Source: Actinoplanes sandaracinus (lineage in GTDB: Bacteria; Actinomycetota; Actinomycetes; Mycobacteriales; Micromonosporaceae). Taken from it: a DNA stretch of 64,000 bases. The notes below the pieces were generated by a model. That model was not told where the DNA came from. It saw nothing but the letters and a program-made list of their open reading frames with translations, and searched no databases. Below, piece by piece: positions 63,523 through 64,000 of the stretch. Within the stretch, counting starts at the first letter, position 1. Every line of letters starts with the position of its first letter. The DNA is taken from NCBI RefSeq assembly GCF_030009775.1, contig NZ_JASCTH010000006.1, positions 1-64,000 of the forward strand, written 5' to 3'. A program made the translations under genes and the position numbers.

Positions 63523-64000
63523 GCCAGCAGCTCCCTCAACCTCGTCCGGGCGCGCATCAGCCGGGTCTTCGCCGTGCCCTCGGGGATGCCGAGCAGTTTC
63601 GCGGCCTCACGCACCGAGAGGCCGTCGAGCGCGGTCGCCTCGATCAGGTGGCGCAGTTCGGGGGAGAGCCGGTCGAGCGCCGGACCCAGGGCGCCGTGCT
63701 CGACGCCGAGCAGCACCAGCTCTTCGGCGGACGGCGTGGTGGCGACGTCGGGCAGCTCGGCGGCGGGACCGCTCAGCCAGCGGTGGGCCGGCCCGCGCAG
63801 GGCGGAGAGGAGGCGGCGGACGGCGATGGTCCAGAGCCATGCCGCGGCGTCGGCCGCCGTCACCTCATACCGATGGGCGTCTTTCCAGACCGCGACGAAC
63901 GTGTCCTGAATTGCGGCGTCGACCACGTCGGGGTCGGCGCAGCGCCGGCGGAGGCGGGCGCGCAGCCAGCCGGCATGCCGGTGATGCAGCAGGCGCAACG
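63519..64000 (-). CDS. ECF RNA polymerase sigma factor (5' end outside window)
   Basis: 160 residues of an ECF sigma-70 factor are visible. Region 2: VVDAAIQDTFVAVWKDAHRY and AAAWLWTIAVRRLLSALRG. Region 4: LDRLSPELRHLIEATALDG, LSVREAAKLLGIPEGTAKTR (HTH) and LMRARTRLRELLA. The N-terminus lies beyond 64000. With the overlapping anti-sigma and ABC genes it forms a regulatory operon, probably controlling its own exporter. Confidence 0.92.
   Translation of the reverse strand, partial: LRLLHHRHAGWLRARLRRRCADPDVVDAAIQDTFVAVWKDAHRYEVTAADAAAWLWTIAVRRLLSALRGPAHRWLSGPAAELPDVATTPSAEELVLLGVEHGALGPALDRLSPELRHLIEATALDGLSVREAAKLLGIPEGTAKTRLMRARTRLRELLA

Overview
The window is high-GC DNA from a filamentous actinobacterium. 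The best fit is a member of the Micromonosporaceae such as Actinoplanes; this is inferred from gene content and order, not from a database match. GTG starts are frequent, 4-nt overlapping operon junctions (ATGA/GTGA) are common, and several genes look leaderless, with a TANNNT -10 element 6-7 nt before the start codon. A chaplin-type surface protein, a SpoIIE-type phosphatase, a class E sortase and several HTH/DUF397 genes point to a differentiating actinomycete. The block crgA - DUF881 - sortase - trpG-type amidotransferase / pknB-pknA-pbpA-rodA-pstP-fhaB-fhaA - tRNA-Leu(CAG) follows the order found near the replication origin of Mycobacterium tuberculosis (Rv0011c-Rv0020c, leuT), so the window probably lies close to oriC, although oriC and dnaA are not in it.

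Layout. 0-11.5 kb holds housekeeping and accessory singletons: a partial 5-oxoprolinase subunit A, a hemolysin III-type membrane protein, a SixA-like phosphatase, a secreted subtilase with Ig-like repeats, a FadE5-like acyl-CoA dehydrogenase, a SpoIIE phosphatase, dCTP deaminase and a PPOX-family protein behind a LexA-type box. 11.6-15.9 kb is a scarred integration locus. A tRNA-Gly(CCC) gene has its 3' half plus terminator duplicated 1.66 kb away, and a second direct repeat lies inside. Between the repeats are an AT-rich stretch, a small secreted four-cysteine protein and possible recombinase/transposase debris; just beyond is a thermolysin-family protease gene with an internal deletion. 16-24.4 kb has an XRE regulator, a LamG protein, two CNNM-type transporters, a GPP34 protein, EtfD and CrgA. 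24.4-37.2 kb is the cell-envelope and Ser/Thr-kinase division block. 37.4-45.5 kb has a WecG/TagA transferase, hypothetical membrane proteins, a broken XRE/DUF5753 regulator with its DUF397 partner, a PASTA protein, a GCS2-type ligase and YceI.

45.6-54.9 kb carries a branched-chain acyl-CoA (leucine-type) degradation cluster (acyl-CoA dehydrogenase, carboxylase beta subunit, HMG-CoA lyase, biotin carboxylase, TetR regulator). It is split by a four-repeat chaplin gene and a secreted hypothetical protein. Matching AACG-NN-CGTT palindromes lie at the outer ends of the two halves. 54.9-59.5 kb is a translationally coupled pair of a compact Hsp90-family ATPase and a 946-residue TPR protein, perhaps the most interesting uncharacterised system here. 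59.7-64 kb is a fully overlapping operon of ECF sigma factor, zinc-finger membrane anti-sigma, ABC ATPase (with an apparent 1-nt frameshift just after its start), permease and a second membrane protein.

Cooperation between genes. PknA/PknB, PstP and the FHA proteins form a phosphorylation module acting on RodA/PbpA peptidoglycan synthesis and on CrgA-linked division. The FadE5-like dehydrogenase and EtfD share a GTTACCC-N3-AGTAA palindrome in their upstream regions, which suggests one beta-oxidation regulator. The class E sortase could anchor LAxTG proteins such as the now-broken protease.
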